A stretch of DNA of 33,155 nt from DATEDA01 sp963789885 (GCA_963789885.1 CAWBNB010000068.1:1-33155), one strand, 5' to 3'; positions 1 through 9,399 are shown, counted from the stretch's first letter. The notes: generated by a model from the letters alone, not told the origin. Program-made: numbers and translations.

Positions 1-1
1 G

Positions 2-427
2 CCCGGGGGCCGGGTCGGCTTCCTCATCGTGGTGAGCCTGTTCGTCTTCGTGCTCGCCTTCTTTCTCGACTTCTTCGAGATCGCCTTCATCGTCGTGCCG
101 CTGCTCGCGCCCGTGGCGCACAAGCTCGGCATCGACCTCGTGTGGTTCGGCGTGCTGCTGTGCGTGCTGCTGCAGACGTCGTTCATGCATCCGCCGTTCG
201 GCTTCGCGCTTTTCTACCTGCGCGCCATCACGCCGTCTCACATCCGCAGCGGCGAGATCTACCTCGGTGCGCTGCCGTGGGTGGGGCTGCAGCTCATCGT
301 GGTCATGCTGGTGATCGCGGTGCCGCAGCTCGTGACGATGTTTTTCGACGCCGGTCCGGTCGTGGACATGGACAAGGCGGGCGAGGATGTGAGAAGGCAG
401 ATCGAGCGGGCGTTGCAGCCGCAATGA
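2..427 (+). CDS. TRAP transporter large permease (DctM family), C-terminal part
   Basis: The frame is open from the left edge, so only the last 141 or so residues of a roughly 430-residue inner-membrane protein are present. The product is the permease of a tripartite (TRAP) secondary transporter that imports organic acids with Na+ or H+, using a periplasmic receptor. The visible part has long hydrophobic helices, the DctM-type stretch FFLDFFEIAFIVVPLLAPVA and the conserved motif LQTSFMHPPFGFALFYLR, which are typical of the C-terminal helices. It stops at TGA 425-427 and a receptor gene follows 22 bases later after a strong GGAGGAGGG site, as expected for a TRAP operon. The last 20 or so residues are hydrophilic and form the usual cytoplasmic tail. 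The true start lies outside the window. Confidence 0.9.
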   Translation, partial: PGGRVGFLIVVSLFVFVLAFFLDFFEIAFIVVPLLAPVAHKLGIDLVWFGVLLCVLLQTSFMHPPFGFALFYLRAITPSHIRSGEIYLGALPWVGLQLIVVMLVIAVPQLVTMFFDAGPVVDMDKAGEDVRRQIERALQPQ

Positions 428-449
428 ATTTCAACCGGAGGAGGGAACC

Positions 450-1522
450 ATGAAAAGACGCGATTTCTTGACCAGGGCGGGCGCCGGCGCGGCGCTCGCG
501 GCAACCGCGGCGCCCGCGATCGGCCAGGCGCCGCAGGTGCGCTGGCGCATGTCGACGATGTGGCCGAAGAGCCTGGACGCGATGCACGGCTCGGCCGAAC
601 TCTTCGCCCGGCGCGTGGGCGAGCTCACCGAGGGCCACTTCAGCATCCAGGCCACCGCGGCGGGCGAGATCGTGCCGCCGCCCCAGGTGTTCGACGCCGT
701 GCAGAACGGCACGATCGAATGCGGCCACGTGCTCTCCTCGTTCTTCTTCGGCAAGAACCCTGCGTTCGGCTTCGACGCCGGCATGCCCTTCGGCCTCAAC
801 GCACGCCAGCAGGCGGCGTGGATGTACTACGGCGGCGGCCTGCAGGCGCTGCGCCGAGGTGTTTGGCAAGTTCAACATCGTGCAGTTCCCGGTGGGCAAC
901 GTCGGCGTGCAGATGGGCGGCTGGTACCGGAAGGAGATCAACAGCGTCGAGGACCTTCAGGGCCTCAAGTTCCGCATCGGCGGAATCGGCGGCGCGATCG
1001 ACGCTAAGCTCGGCGCCGTGCCGCAGCAGATCCCGCCGGCCGAGATCTACACGTCGCTCGAAAAAGGCCTGATCGACGGCGCGGAATGGATGGGCCGTAC
1101 GACGACGAGAAGCTGGGCTTCCACAGGTGGCGAAGTTCATCTACACGCCAGGCTGGTGGAAGGCAGCGCGCAGGTGACGCTGCTCGTCAACCAGAAGGCC
1201 TGGGGGTCGCTGCCGAAAGCCTACAAGGACACGGTGGAATCAGCCGCGGCGGAGCAGTACCTGATGATGATGGCGAAGTACGACGCGGGCAATCCGGCGG
1301 CGCTCAAGCGCCTGGTGGGCGGCGGCGCGCGCAGCGCACTTTTCCGCGCCCGGTGCTCGACGCCTGCTACAAGGCGACGCAGGAGGTGCTCGGCGAGTTC
1401 GCGGCGAAGAGTCCCGAGTTCAAGAATATCTACGAGCCCTGGCAGCGCTTCCGCGACGACGAAGACCTCTGGTCCGCGTCGCCGAGTACAGCCTCGACAG
1501 CTACCGCTACGGCGTGAAATGA
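450..1522 (+). pseudogene. TRAP transporter solute-binding protein (DctP family), multiply frameshifted
   Basis: This is the periplasmic receptor of the TRAP system encoded just upstream. It starts at ATG 450 after GGAGGAGGG. The N-terminus carries a twin-arginine export motif (KRRDFL) followed by an Ala-rich hydrophobic stretch ending near AIGQA. Family features are visible in pieces: STMWPKSLDAMHGSAELFA, the loop GEIVPPPQVFDAVQNGTIEC, LKFRIGGIGG, and KGLIDGAEW followed by GPYDDEKLGFH. These pieces sit in different frames: frame 0 to about 855, frame 1 to about 1090, a short frame 0 stretch, frame 2 near 1127-1160, frame 1 to about 1345, frame 0 to about 1475, then frame 2 to TGA 1520-1522. 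No stop interrupts the homologous segments. Either the gene is decaying or the sequence has small indels. Its stop overlaps the next start (ATGA). Confidence 0.82.
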
Positions 1523-3883
1523 GTGGCGAAGAAAAGAGCGGCCAGGGGGTCGGCGCGCGCGTGCCGCGCAAGGAGGACGCGCGCCACCTCCACGGCCGCG
1601 GCACGTTCGTGCCCGACCTGATCCTGCCGGGTCAGCGTGAGGTGGCGTTCCTCCGCTCCCGGTAGCGCACGCGCGCATCACTGCGTGAGAAAGCCAGCGG
1701 GGCCGGAGGGGCGCATCTTCGTGCGCGAGGACATGCCCGAGGTGAAGGCGATCGTCGCGCCTTCCACCTTGCCGACCTTCAGCTCTCGGAGCAGCATCAG
1801 CTCGCCTGGGGCAAGGTGCGTTTCGTCGGCGAACCGATCGCCTGCTGCGTCGGCCGTACGCGCGCCGAGGCCGAGGACCTTGCCGAGCAGGTCGAGGTGG
1901 ATTTCGAGGAGCTGCCGGTATTGGTGGATGCCCACAACGCCCGTCGGGATCCTTCCATTCGAATTCATGAAGAGTGGGACGACAACCTCTATCTCACGCT
2001 GCAGCTCGAAAACGGCTTCGACACCGAGTCGAAGAAGGCCGACGTGGTGGTGAAGCGCGAGCTCGAGCTTTCACGCCAGTCGATGAATCCCCTGGAAGGC
2101 AAGGGCACGCTCGCGGTCTGGGACGACCGGGCAAACCAGCTCGTGCTCTACAGCTCCTCGCAGACGCCCCACCTCCTGCGCGTGGGTATCGCGCGCTTCC
2201 TCGGCCTGCCCGAGGAGAAGGTGCGCGTGATCGCGCCGGACGTGGGCGGCGGCTTCGGCTACAAGTGCATCGTCTTTCCCGAGGACCTTTGCGTCGCCTG
2301 GCTAGCGCTGCGATACCGCAAGCCCTTCCGCTACATCGAGGACCGGCGCGAGCACCTCGTGGCCGGCGCCAACTCGCGCCAGCACCACTACAACCTCACC
2401 GCCTACGCGAGCAAGGAAGGACGGCTGCTCGCGCTCGACGCCGAAGTGACGATCGACGGCGGCGCGTACTCCAACTGGCCGTTCACCATCGGCCTCGAGC
2501 CCGGGCAGGCGACTGGCAACCTGCCGGGTCCTTACGATTTCCGCGGCTACCGCGTGAAGACCTACTGCGTGGCGACCAACAAGCCGGGGTTCCTGCCCTA
2601 CCGCGGCGTCGCGCGCACCGGCGTGTGCTTCGCGATGGAGCTCATGATCGACGCCATCGCGCGCGCGGTGGGCCGCGACCCGTACGAGGTGCGCCTCATG
2701 AACCTCGTGCGCCCGGAGCAGATGCCCTACGACAACGTCGCGCGCAAGCACTACGACAGCGGGGACTATCCGCGCGCGCTGCGCATGGCGCGCGAGAAAC
2801 TCGACGTCGACAAGTGGCGCGAGCGCCAGAAACGCGGCGAACCCGACGGGCGCATCATCGGCGTCGGCTTCGCGACCTACTCCGAGCAGTCGGCGCACGG
2901 CACGCGCGTGTTCGCCGCGTGGGGATGCCGGTGACGCCGGGCTTCGATCCAGGCGGCGGTGCGGCTCACGCCGGACGGCGGCCTCGAGGTCCGGGTCGGC
3001 GTGCAGTCGCACGGCCAGGGCATGGAGACCACCTTCGCGCAGATCGTGCACGAGATGCTCGGCGTCGACATCGCGCGCGATGCAAGTGGTGCACGGCGAT
3101 ACCGGCACCGACGCCGTTCTCGACCGGCACGTATGCGTCGCGCTCGCTGGTCATGTCGGGCGGCGCGGTGGTGCGTGCGTGCAAGGCGCTGTCGCCGCGC
3201 TTCGTGCACATCGGCGCCCATCTGCTGAAGTCTCCCGAGTCCGAGTGCCGCTTCGAGCCCGGCAGGGTTGTCGGTCCTGCCGGCTCCGTAAGCTTGGCGA
3301 CGTCGCGCAGGCCTGGTACATGCGCCCGGAGCGGCTGCCCGACAACGTTGACAGGCAGGGATTGAGGCGTCGCTCGCCTTTAAACCCAAGCGCGACACCG
3401 GCGCCTTTAGCTACGCCTCGCACGCGGTCGCAGTCGCGGTCGATCCGGACACCGGCCAGGTCGAGATCCTCGACTACGTGGTGGTGGAGGACTGCGGCAC
3501 GCTCGTCAACCCCGCGATCGTCGAGCACCAGGCGATCGGCGGTATCGCGCAGGGCATCGGCACTGCGATGTACGAGGAGCAGCAGTACGACGCGCAACGG
3601 CCAGCCGCACGCTTCCACGCTCGCCGACTACGTGATTCCCGGGCCGACGGAAGTGCCGAACATCCGCATCTTCCACCTCGAATCGCCGTCGCCGTACACC
3701 GAGTTGGGCATCAAGGGCATGGGCGAGGGCGGCGCGATCGCGCCGCCCGCGGTGATCTTCAACGCGGTCAACGACGCCCTCGACCCCTTGGGCGTGGAAG
3801 TGCGCGACACGCCGCTTACGCCGGAGAAGCTCCTGGGCGCCATCGAGCGCGCAAGGGCCGCTCCGAAGCGGGAGGCCGCGTGA
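1519..3883 (+). pseudogene. Xanthine dehydrogenase/CoxL-family molybdopterin-binding large subunit, frameshifted
   Basis: This is the large subunit of a molybdenum hydroxylase, which would bind molybdopterin cytosine dinucleotide and hydroxylate a carbon centre with water as oxygen donor. The start at ATG 1519 overlaps the receptor stop and is followed by the family N-terminus RVPRKEDARHLHGRGTFVPD. Other landmarks are GKVRFVGEPIA, DVGGGFGYKC (about 2240), PYRGVARTG (about 2600) and ELGIKGMGEGGAIAPPAVIF near 3700, the conserved C-terminal region. The active loop PYRGVAR is not the AYRCSFR of true form I CO dehydrogenases, so CO oxidation is unlikely. About 788 codons is normal for the family. 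Frame changes occur near 1660, 1690, 1790, 2925, 3080-3380 and 3600; the longest clean block is 1816-2930. It overlaps the FAD subunit gene by GTGA. Confidence 0.85.
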
Positions 3884-4696
3884 AGCCCGCCGCGTTCGAC
3901 TACTTGCGCCCGCGCGATCTGGGCGAGGCGCTGGTCGCGCTGCGCAGCGGGGCAGGGGAAGCGAAGCCGATCGCAGGCGGCCAGTCGCTCGGGCCGATGC
4001 TCAACCTGCGGCTTGCCCGGCCGAAACTGTTGGTCGACGTGTCAAGAATAAGGGGAACTGCAGAGCAGGTCGTGGACGAAGGCGACGGCTGGCGCATCGG
4101 CGCCGCGGTCACCCACGCCGAGCTCGAGGACCGGCCGCTTGCCGGCTGCGAGCCGCTCGCCAGGGTGGCGCGCCTCATCGCGTACCGCGCGGTGCGCAAT
4201 CGCGGTACGGTGGGCGGCAGCCTCGCGCACGCCGACCCGGCGGCCGACTGGCCGCTCGTGTTCGCGACGCTCGATGCCCAGGTGCGCGTCGCCGGGCCGT
4301 CGGGGACGCGCGAGGTGCCAAGGCCGACGCCTTCATGAGCGCCGCGTTCACCACTCAGCTCGCCGACGACGAGATCGTCGAGTCGATCCGAGTGCCGAAG
4401 CTCGGCGCCGGCGCGCGCTGGGGTTACTACAAGTTCTGCCGCAAGACCGGCGAGTTTCCCGAAGCCGCCGCCGCGCTCCTCCTCGACCCGCAGCGGCGCG
4501 TGGCGCGGCTTTTCGCTCGGCGCGCTCGAGCGCGCGCCGCAGCCGCTTGACACTGTGGCACGCGCGCTCGCCGAGCAGGGAGCCGCGAGCGACGACATCG
4601 ATCGGCGCCGCGCTCGCGCGCGTGGCGTCGGTCCTCGGGCCCGCGGCGCGCAAGCTCCGCGCCACCGCCGTGCAGCGGGCAATCGCCCAGTCATGA
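3880..4696 (+). pseudogene. FAD-binding medium subunit (CoxM/XdhB family), frameshifted
   Basis: This subunit binds FAD and passes electrons from the [2Fe-2S] subunit to an acceptor. GTG 3880 overlaps the stop of the large subunit. The N-terminus KPAAFDYLRPRDLGEALVAL and the FAD-binding loop PIAGGQSLGPMLNLRLA are classic, and RNRGTVGGSLAHADPAADWP is the second conserved FAD loop. The CoxM C-terminal domain follows, with FMSAAFTTQLADDEIVESIR and WGYYKFCRKTGEFPEA. The frame moves at about 4320 (frame 1 to 0), about 4510 (0 to 1) and about 4600 (1 to 2), ending RATAVQRAIAQS at TGA 4694-4696. Total length, about 271 residues, is typical. The reading is otherwise uninterrupted, so these may be assembly indels. 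The next gene starts inside its stop codon (ATGA). Confidence 0.85.
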
Positions 4697-5807
4697 AGAC
4701 CGTCGATCTCACGGTCAACGGCGAGCGCGTGCAGGCGCTCGTCGAGCCGCGCACTCACCTCGCCGACTTTCTGCGCGATGAGCAGCGCCAGACCGGCACA
4801 CACCTCGGCTGCGAGCACGGCGTGTGCGGCGCCTGCACCGTGCTGCTCGACGGCCAGCCGGTGCGCTCGTGCATCACCTTCGCGGTGCAGTGCGAAGGCC
4901 CGAAGGTACGCACCGTCGAGGGCTTCGAGGACGACGACCTCATGAAAGCGTTGCGCGCCGCGTTCTCGCGCGACTACGCGCTGCAGTGCGGGTTCTGCAC
5001 GCCGGGCATGCTCGTCGCCGCGCGCGACATCGTGCTGCGTCTGCCCGACGCCGACGAGCGGCGGATCCGCGTCGAGCTGTCGGGCAACCTCTGCCGCTGC
5101 ACGGGCTACGTCGGCATCGTGCGCGCGATCTCTTCCGTGGTCCAGTCGCATCGGGCGGCGAACGAAGTTCAAGTCGAGGAAAAGAAGGCGCGAGCGCCGG
5201 AGCGCTTCACGCCGCTGGAGGCGAAGAAGCAGGAGAAACCGCAAGCCGCCCCGGTGTCGTCCGGCACCCGTATTCAGGACCAGGCCACGGTGAAGCATCC
5301 GCTCGACGTGGTCTGGGCCGCATTCGCCGACCTGCCGGCGGTGGCCGCCTGCCTGCCCGGCGCGGAGATCACCGAAAGCGCGGGTAATGCGCTCAAAGGA
5401 CGCGTCACGATCAAGTTCGGGCCGATGTCGGGCCAGCGTTCAACGGCGCCGCGGCGCTCGAGCGCGACGGAGGCGGCGAAGCGGGGCGTGATCAAGGGCG
5501 CCGGGCAGGACTCGCTGCTCGCCGTCGCGCGCCCACGGCGACGTCGCCTACCGGCTCTTCGACGCGGGCCGGCGGCGACCCGCGCATCGCCATCAGCATC
5601 GACTACAGTCTGCAGGGACCGCTCGCGCAGTTCTCGCGCGGCGGTTTGGTCAAGGAGTTCGTCGGCGGCATGGTGGCCGAGTTCGGCAGGAACCTCAACA
5701 AGCAGTTGGCAAATGGCGCGCGTCCGGCCGCACCGGCCGCGCAACTCGACGCGGGCGGCGTGTTCTGGAGATGGCTCTGGTCACGAATCAAGGCGATTTT
5801 CAGCTGA
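4693..5807 (+). pseudogene. [2Fe-2S] small subunit (CoxS/XdhC-like) fused to CoxG-like SRPBCC domain, frameshifted
   Basis: Residues 1-160 form the two-cluster iron-sulfur subunit of the molybdenum hydroxylase. The plant-ferredoxin-type cluster motif CEHGVCGACTV with a following Cys is present, then the second cluster with CGFCTPGM and GNLCRCTGY. After a Lys/Glu-rich linker (about residues 165-195) comes a CoxG/SRPBCC domain with VKHPLDVVWAAFADLPAVAA and CLPGAE, later IDYSLQGPLAQFSRG and the helix VGGMVAEFGRNLNKQL. An amphipathic, Trp-rich C-terminus (FWRWLWSRIKAIF) may attach to the membrane. CoxG proteins are known to recruit the enzyme to the membrane and quinone pool. The frame shifts near 5440 and 5560, ending in frame 0 at TGA 5805-5807. 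In the original frame the region happens to stay open into the ABC ATPase, which is an artefact. Confidence 0.83.
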
Positions 5808-5818
5808 GGAGAGACGAA

Positions 5819-6829
5819 ATGAATCCATGGAAAGCGGTAGCGACGGTACTCCTCGGCACGCTTTTCGGCATGTTGGCGGGCGCAGTCTCGGCCCAGGACA
5901 AGCTCACGGTGCGACTGGACTGGACGCCGTGGGGCGCGCACGCGGCGATTCACCTTGCGAGCGAGAAAGGCTGGTTCCGGCAGAACGGCATCGAGGCCGA
6001 GATCGAGGATGGCAACGGCTCGGTCACGACCGTGCAGCTCGTCGGCGGCGGGCGCTTCGACGTCGGGCACGCGAGCCTCGCGTCGATGATGATCGCGCGC
6101 GACAAGGGGCTTGCGGTGCGCGCGATCGCGAATTTCGCGCGCAAGAACGACATCGGGCTGCTCGTGCCGCGCGGCGCGAACCTGAAGGGTCCGCGCGACC
6201 TCGCCGGCAAGAAGATCATCTTCACCGCTGGCTCGCTCGAAGCGCCGTTTCTCGACACCTTCCTCGCCGCGGGGGGCCTCAAGCGCGAGCAGGTGGAGCT
6301 GTTGAACGTCGAGGCCGCGGCGAAGGTGCCGACGTACGCGGCGGCGCGCGCCGACGGCGTGTTTTCCACGGTGCCCTTCGTGATGCCTGCCGTCGAGGCC
6401 ACGCGCCCGTCGGAGGCGATCCTGTTCTCCGACTACGGCCTTCAGTTCCCGAGCTTCGGCCTGGTGTCCTCGGAGGACAAGATCAAGGAACGCGGCGCGG
6501 CGATCCGGCGCTTCGCGAGCGTCGTGTCGGGCGCCTGGGAATACATCGTCAACGGCGGCGAGGACGAGGCGGTGAAGGCGATCATCGCGCAGCGCCCGCA
6601 GGCGAAGCTCGATCCGAAGGTGCTGCGCGCGCAGATCGACGCGCTCAAATCCTTCTTCGCGACGCCGGCGTCCAAGGGCATGCCGATGGGGGTGATGGCC
6701 GACGCCGACTGGGTCGCCGGCATCAAGACGATGGCCTCGGTCAACCTCATCAAGAACGCCCCGGCCGCGGCGTTCTACACCAACGATATGCTGGACCAGG
6801 CGCTGATCGCGAAAATCGCGAAGCGATGA
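5819..6829 (+). CDS. ABC transporter substrate-binding protein, NMT1/SsuA-like
   Basis: This 336-residue periplasmic receptor belongs to the NMT1/THI5-SsuA group, which binds small molecules such as pyrimidines, sulfonates, nitriles or aromatic acids; the ligand cannot be read from sequence. ATG 5819 follows GAGGAG with good spacing. Residues 1-25 are a Sec signal peptide ending at about VSAQ. The mature part begins LTVRLDWTPWGAHAAIHLAS, the standard first strand and helix of the family, then EKGWFRQNGIEAEIEDGNGS and the phosphate/anion-loop-like VTTVQLVGGG. LVPRGANLKGPRDLAGKKI is the second conserved loop. The gene is intact and its last codons overlap the ATPase start (ATGA), so the importer proteins are translationally coupled. 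It follows the frameshifted hydroxylase genes by 11 bases. Confidence 0.9.
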   Translation: MNPWKAVATVLLGTLFGMLAGAVSAQDKLTVRLDWTPWGAHAAIHLASEKGWFRQNGIEAEIEDGNGSVTTVQLVGGGRFDVGHASLASMMIARDKGLAVRAIANFARKNDIGLLVPRGANLKGPRDLAGKKIIFTAGSLEAPFLDTFLAAGGLKREQVELLNVEAAAKVPTYAAARADGVFSTVPFVMPAVEATRPSEAILFSDYGLQFPSFGLVSSEDKIKERGAAIRRFASVVSGAWEYIVNGGEDEAVKAIIAQRPQAKLDPKVLRAQIDALKSFFATPASKGMPMGVMADADWVAGIKTMASVNLIKNAPAAAFYTNDMLDQALIAKIAKR

Positions 6830-7611
6830 AGACGCGTCCGGCCGCGTCCATCGAGGTGCGCGGGCTGCGCAAGCAGTTCGGTGGGAACGGCGTCGTCGCG
6901 ATCGAGGACGCGAGCCTGTCGATCGCCCCGGGCGAGTTCGTCAGCGTCCTGGGGCCGAGCGGCTGCGGCAAGAGCACGCTCCTACGCTGCATCGCCGGCC
7001 TGGAGTCGCCGAGCGGGGGATCGATCACGGTGAACGGCGCGCCGGTGAGGGGTCCGCCCGAGGGACTCGGGATGGTGTTCCAGCGCGACGCGCTCCTCGA
7101 CTGGCGGAACGTGGCGGACAACCTGATGCTGCCGATCGATTTCCGGCACGGCGACCGCGCCGCGGTGCGCGAGCGGGCGGCGGCGCTCCTCGCGCTCACC
7201 GGGCTACAGGGCTTCGAAAGCGCCTATCCCGCGCAGCTCTCCGGTGGCATGCGCCAGCGCGTGGCCATCTGCCGCGCGCTGGTCGATGACCCAGTGCTGC
7301 TCCTCATGGACGAGCCGTTCGGCGCGCTCGACGCCCTGACGCGCGACCAGATGAACATCGAGCTGCAGCGCATGTGGCTCGCCGAGCACAAGACCGTGCT
7401 CTTCGTCACCCACAGCATCAGCGAGGCGATCTTCCTCGGCGACCGGGTGGTGGTGTTCACCCCGCGTCCGGGGCGCATCGCCAACGTGGTCGAAGTCGAG
7501 CTGCCGCGGCCGCGGCGTCTCGCGGTGCGCGCGAGCGAGCGCTTCAACGGCTATGCGAGCCACATCCGCACGCTGTTCGAAGGCATGGGCCTCCTGAAGG
7601 AGGAGGCGTGA
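6826..7611 (+). CDS. ABC transporter ATP-binding protein (SsuB/TauB-like)
   Basis: This is a 261-residue cytoplasmic ATPase that powers the importer encoded on either side. It has a Walker A motif GPSGCGKST, Q-loop in GMVFQRDALLDW, signature LSGGMRQR, Walker B VLLLMDEPFGALD and H-loop FVTHSISEA. The DWRNVADNL segment after the Q-loop is the usual contact to the EAA loop in the nitrate/sulfonate/taurine group. The start is ATG 6826, overlapping the receptor stop; the stop TGA 7609-7611 overlaps the permease GTG. All motifs are complete, so it should be functional. Confidence 0.95.
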   Translation: MKTRPAASIEVRGLRKQFGGNGVVAIEDASLSIAPGEFVSVLGPSGCGKSTLLRCIAGLESPSGGSITVNGAPVRGPPEGLGMVFQRDALLDWRNVADNLMLPIDFRHGDRAAVRERAAALLALTGLQGFESAYPAQLSGGMRQRVAICRALVDDPVLLLMDEPFGALDALTRDQMNIELQRMWLAEHKTVLFVTHSISEAIFLGDRVVVFTPRPGRIANVVEVELPRPRRLAVRASERFNGYASHIRTLFEGMGLLKEEA

Positions 7612-8372
7612 AGGGAAACCTTACCGCGCTCGCCGTGCTCGCCGGCGTCTTCTTCCTGTGGGAAGCCGGGGTGCGCGCCTTGCAGGTGAAGCCGATCATC
7701 CTGCCGCCGCCCTCGGCGGTGTTCGCCGATCTCTTTAGCGCGCCCGGCTGGTACCTCGGGCACGCGTGGTACACGCTCATCGTCACGCTCGGCGGCTTCG
7801 CCCTCGCGGTGCTGGTCGGCGTGCTGCTCGCCGTGCTGATCGTGGAATCGCGCCTGCTCGATAAGAGCATCTACGCGCTGATCGTCGCGCTGAACAGCGT
7901 GCCCAAGGTGGCGGTGGCGCCGCTTTTCGTCATCTGGCTCGGCACTGGCGCCGAGCCTAAGGTCGCGATCGCCTTCCTCATCGCGGTGTTCGCGATCGTC
8001 ATCGACGCGGTGCTCGGCCTAAAGTCGGTGCCGCCGGACATCCTCGACCTCGCGCGGTCGCTGCGCGGCGGGCGGCTCGCGACGTTGTGGCGCATCCGCT
8101 TTCCCTGCGCACTGCCTTCGCTCTTCGCCGGCATGAAGGTCGCAATCTCGCTCGCGCTGGTGGGCGCGATCGTCGGCGAGTTCGTCTCGTCGCAGCGCGG
8201 CCTCGGCTACGTCATCCTCAGCGCGCAGGGCATGTTCGACACGGCGCGCGTCTTCGCCGCCATCCTGGTGCTGGCGGCGATGGGCGTGGCGCTGTTCTGG
8301 CTCATCGCCTTTCTCGAGCGCCTCGCCATCCCGTGGCACGCATCGCAGAAAGAGCACGTTCACACTTCTTGA
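7608..8372 (+). CDS. ABC transporter permease (SsuC/TauC-like)
   Basis: This 254-residue inner-membrane permease completes the ABC importer. It shows six or so hydrophobic segments, and the EAA-type cytoplasmic loop appears as LDLARSLRGGRLATLWRIRF followed by PCALPSLFAGMKVAISLAL, which docks the ATPase. The N-terminal IILPPPSAVFADL is a family hallmark. The start is GTG 7608, overlapping the ATPase stop by four bases (GTGA). The first helix is unusually close to the start, but this is common in the group. A GAAAGGAG ribosome site for the next gene begins immediately at its stop. Confidence 0.93.
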   Translation: MKGNLTALAVLAGVFFLWEAGVRALQVKPIILPPPSAVFADLFSAPGWYLGHAWYTLIVTLGGFALAVLVGVLLAVLIVESRLLDKSIYALIVALNSVPKVAVAPLFVIWLGTGAEPKVAIAFLIAVFAIVIDAVLGLKSVPPDILDLARSLRGGRLATLWRIRFPCALPSLFAGMKVAISLALVGAIVGEFVSSQRGLGYVILSAQGMFDTARVFAAILVLAAMGVALFWLIAFLERLAIPWHASQKEHVHTS

Positions 8373-8383
8373 AAGGAGTCACC

Positions 8384-8758
8384 ATGGCACTCGTCCCCAT
8401 CGCCAACCAGGGCAACTACCTCCACATCTACGACTTCAAGGTCGAGCCCGACCACATCGACGACTTCATCCGGCTCTTCAACCAGTTCGACTACTCCGAC
8501 GTCAACCCGATGCACAAGTCCCCGGCGCAGGTGAAGGACGGCGCGCTGGTGCAGGACGTGAAGGATCCCACCCGCTTCTGGCTGATCGGCGAGTGGGCCG
8601 ATATCGAGGTGCACGCCCGCATCCTGAAGGAGTTCAAGGGGATCAAGCCCGAGTTCATCAAGCACATCGTCGGCGGCAACTTCACGCCGCAATACGGCAA
8701 GGTGGTGTCGGCCACGCCGCAGCACATCCTCGACAAGGCGCAGAAGCAGTCGGCGTGA
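8384..8758 (+). CDS. Small protein, ABM/dimeric alpha-beta-barrel-like, function unknown
   Basis: ATG 8384 is preceded by AAAGGAG with good spacing. The 124-residue product opens YLHIYDFKVEPDHIDDFIRL, the strand-helix pattern of antibiotic-biosynthesis-monooxygenase-like dimeric ferredoxin folds, and continues with FWLIGEWADIEVHARILKEF. No signal peptide or membrane segment is visible. Members of this fold include quinol monooxygenases and simple binding proteins. The gene sits between the importer and maleylacetoacetate isomerase and overlaps the latter (GTGA), so it is probably part of the same catabolic operon. The enzymatic role is inference only; it could also be a non-catalytic stress-responsive member. 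Confidence 0.7.
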   Translation: MALVPIANQGNYLHIYDFKVEPDHIDDFIRLFNQFDYSDVNPMHKSPAQVKDGALVQDVKDPTRFWLIGEWADIEVHARILKEFKGIKPEFIKHIVGGNFTPQYGKVVSATPQHILDKAQKQSA

Positions 8759-9399
8759 AGCTCTACACGTTCTTTCGCTCGTCGACCTCGTACCGGCTGC
8801 GCATCGCGCTCGCCTGGAAGAAGCTCGCGTACGAGGCGGCCTACACCAGCCTGCCCGGGATGAAGCACAAGGACCCGGGCTTCCTCGCGCTCAATCCGCA
8901 GGGGCTGGTGCCAGCGCTGGTGAGCGATGAGGGGAAGGTGTACACGCAGTCGATGGCGATGATCGAGTGGCTGGACGAGCGCTATCCCGAGCCACCGCTC
9001 GTGCCGCGCGACACCGAAGAGAAGTGGTACGTCCGCGCGGTATCGCAGATCATCGGCTGCGAGATGCACCCGCTCAACAACGTGCGCGTGCTCAAGTACC
9101 TGAAGAGCGCCTACGGCCTGGACGACGCCAGGGTCAATGGCGACTGGTATCTGCACTGGATCGCCGAGGGCTTCGCCGGGCTCGAGGGCTTCCTGAAAGG
9201 GCAGAAGCGTGCCGGGAGCTACTGCCTGGGCGAGCGCGTCACCATGGCCGACGTGTGCCTCGCGCCGCAGGTCTTCAACGCGCAACGCTTCAATTGCGAC
9301 CTGGCGCCTTATCCCACGGTGATGGCGATCTTCGAGCGCTGTATGAAGCTGCCCGCGTTCTCCGAGACCCAGCCCTCCAAGCAGGCGGACGCGGTCTGA
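8755..9399 (+). CDS. maiA: Maleylacetoacetate isomerase (zeta-class glutathione transferase)
   Basis: The 214-residue product would isomerise maleylacetoacetate or maleylpyruvate to the fumaryl form using glutathione, a step of the homogentisate and gentisate ring-cleavage routes. The N-terminal thioredoxin-like domain begins KLYTFFRSSTSYRLRIALAW, with the SSTS(Y/W)R active-site motif of zeta GSTs, then LNPQGLVPALV and QSMAMIEWLDERYP, the cis-Pro and glutathione-gamma-Glu motifs. The helical domain contains CEMHPLNNVRVL, typical of MaiA, and GERVTMADVCLAPQ. The length is standard. GTG 8755 overlaps the preceding stop, and its own TGA overlaps the next ATG. Its presence suggests the operon substrate is processed through an aromatic ring-cleavage product. 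Confidence 0.9.
   Translation: MKLYTFFRSSTSYRLRIALAWKKLAYEAAYTSLPGMKHKDPGFLALNPQGLVPALVSDEGKVYTQSMAMIEWLDERYPEPPLVPRDTEEKWYVRAVSQIIGCEMHPLNNVRVLKYLKSAYGLDDARVNGDWYLHWIAEGFAGLEGFLKGQKRAGSYCLGERVTMADVCLAPQVFNAQRFNCDLAPYPTVMAIFERCMKLPAFSETQPSKQADAV

Noticed and set aside
1519..5807. Aerobic carbon monoxide dehydrogenase
   Set aside because: The subunit order L-M-S and a CoxG domain are suggestive, but the active-site loop reads PYRGVAR rather than AYRCSFR, and the other cox accessory genes are absent.
4555..7611. A 1,018-codon continuous frame from the end of the FAD subunit through the importer ATPase
   Set aside because: Only its 4693-5440 and 6826-7611 parts resemble proteins; the middle covers the CoxG domain and the substrate-binding protein in the wrong frame. 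It is a chance open frame in high-GC DNA.
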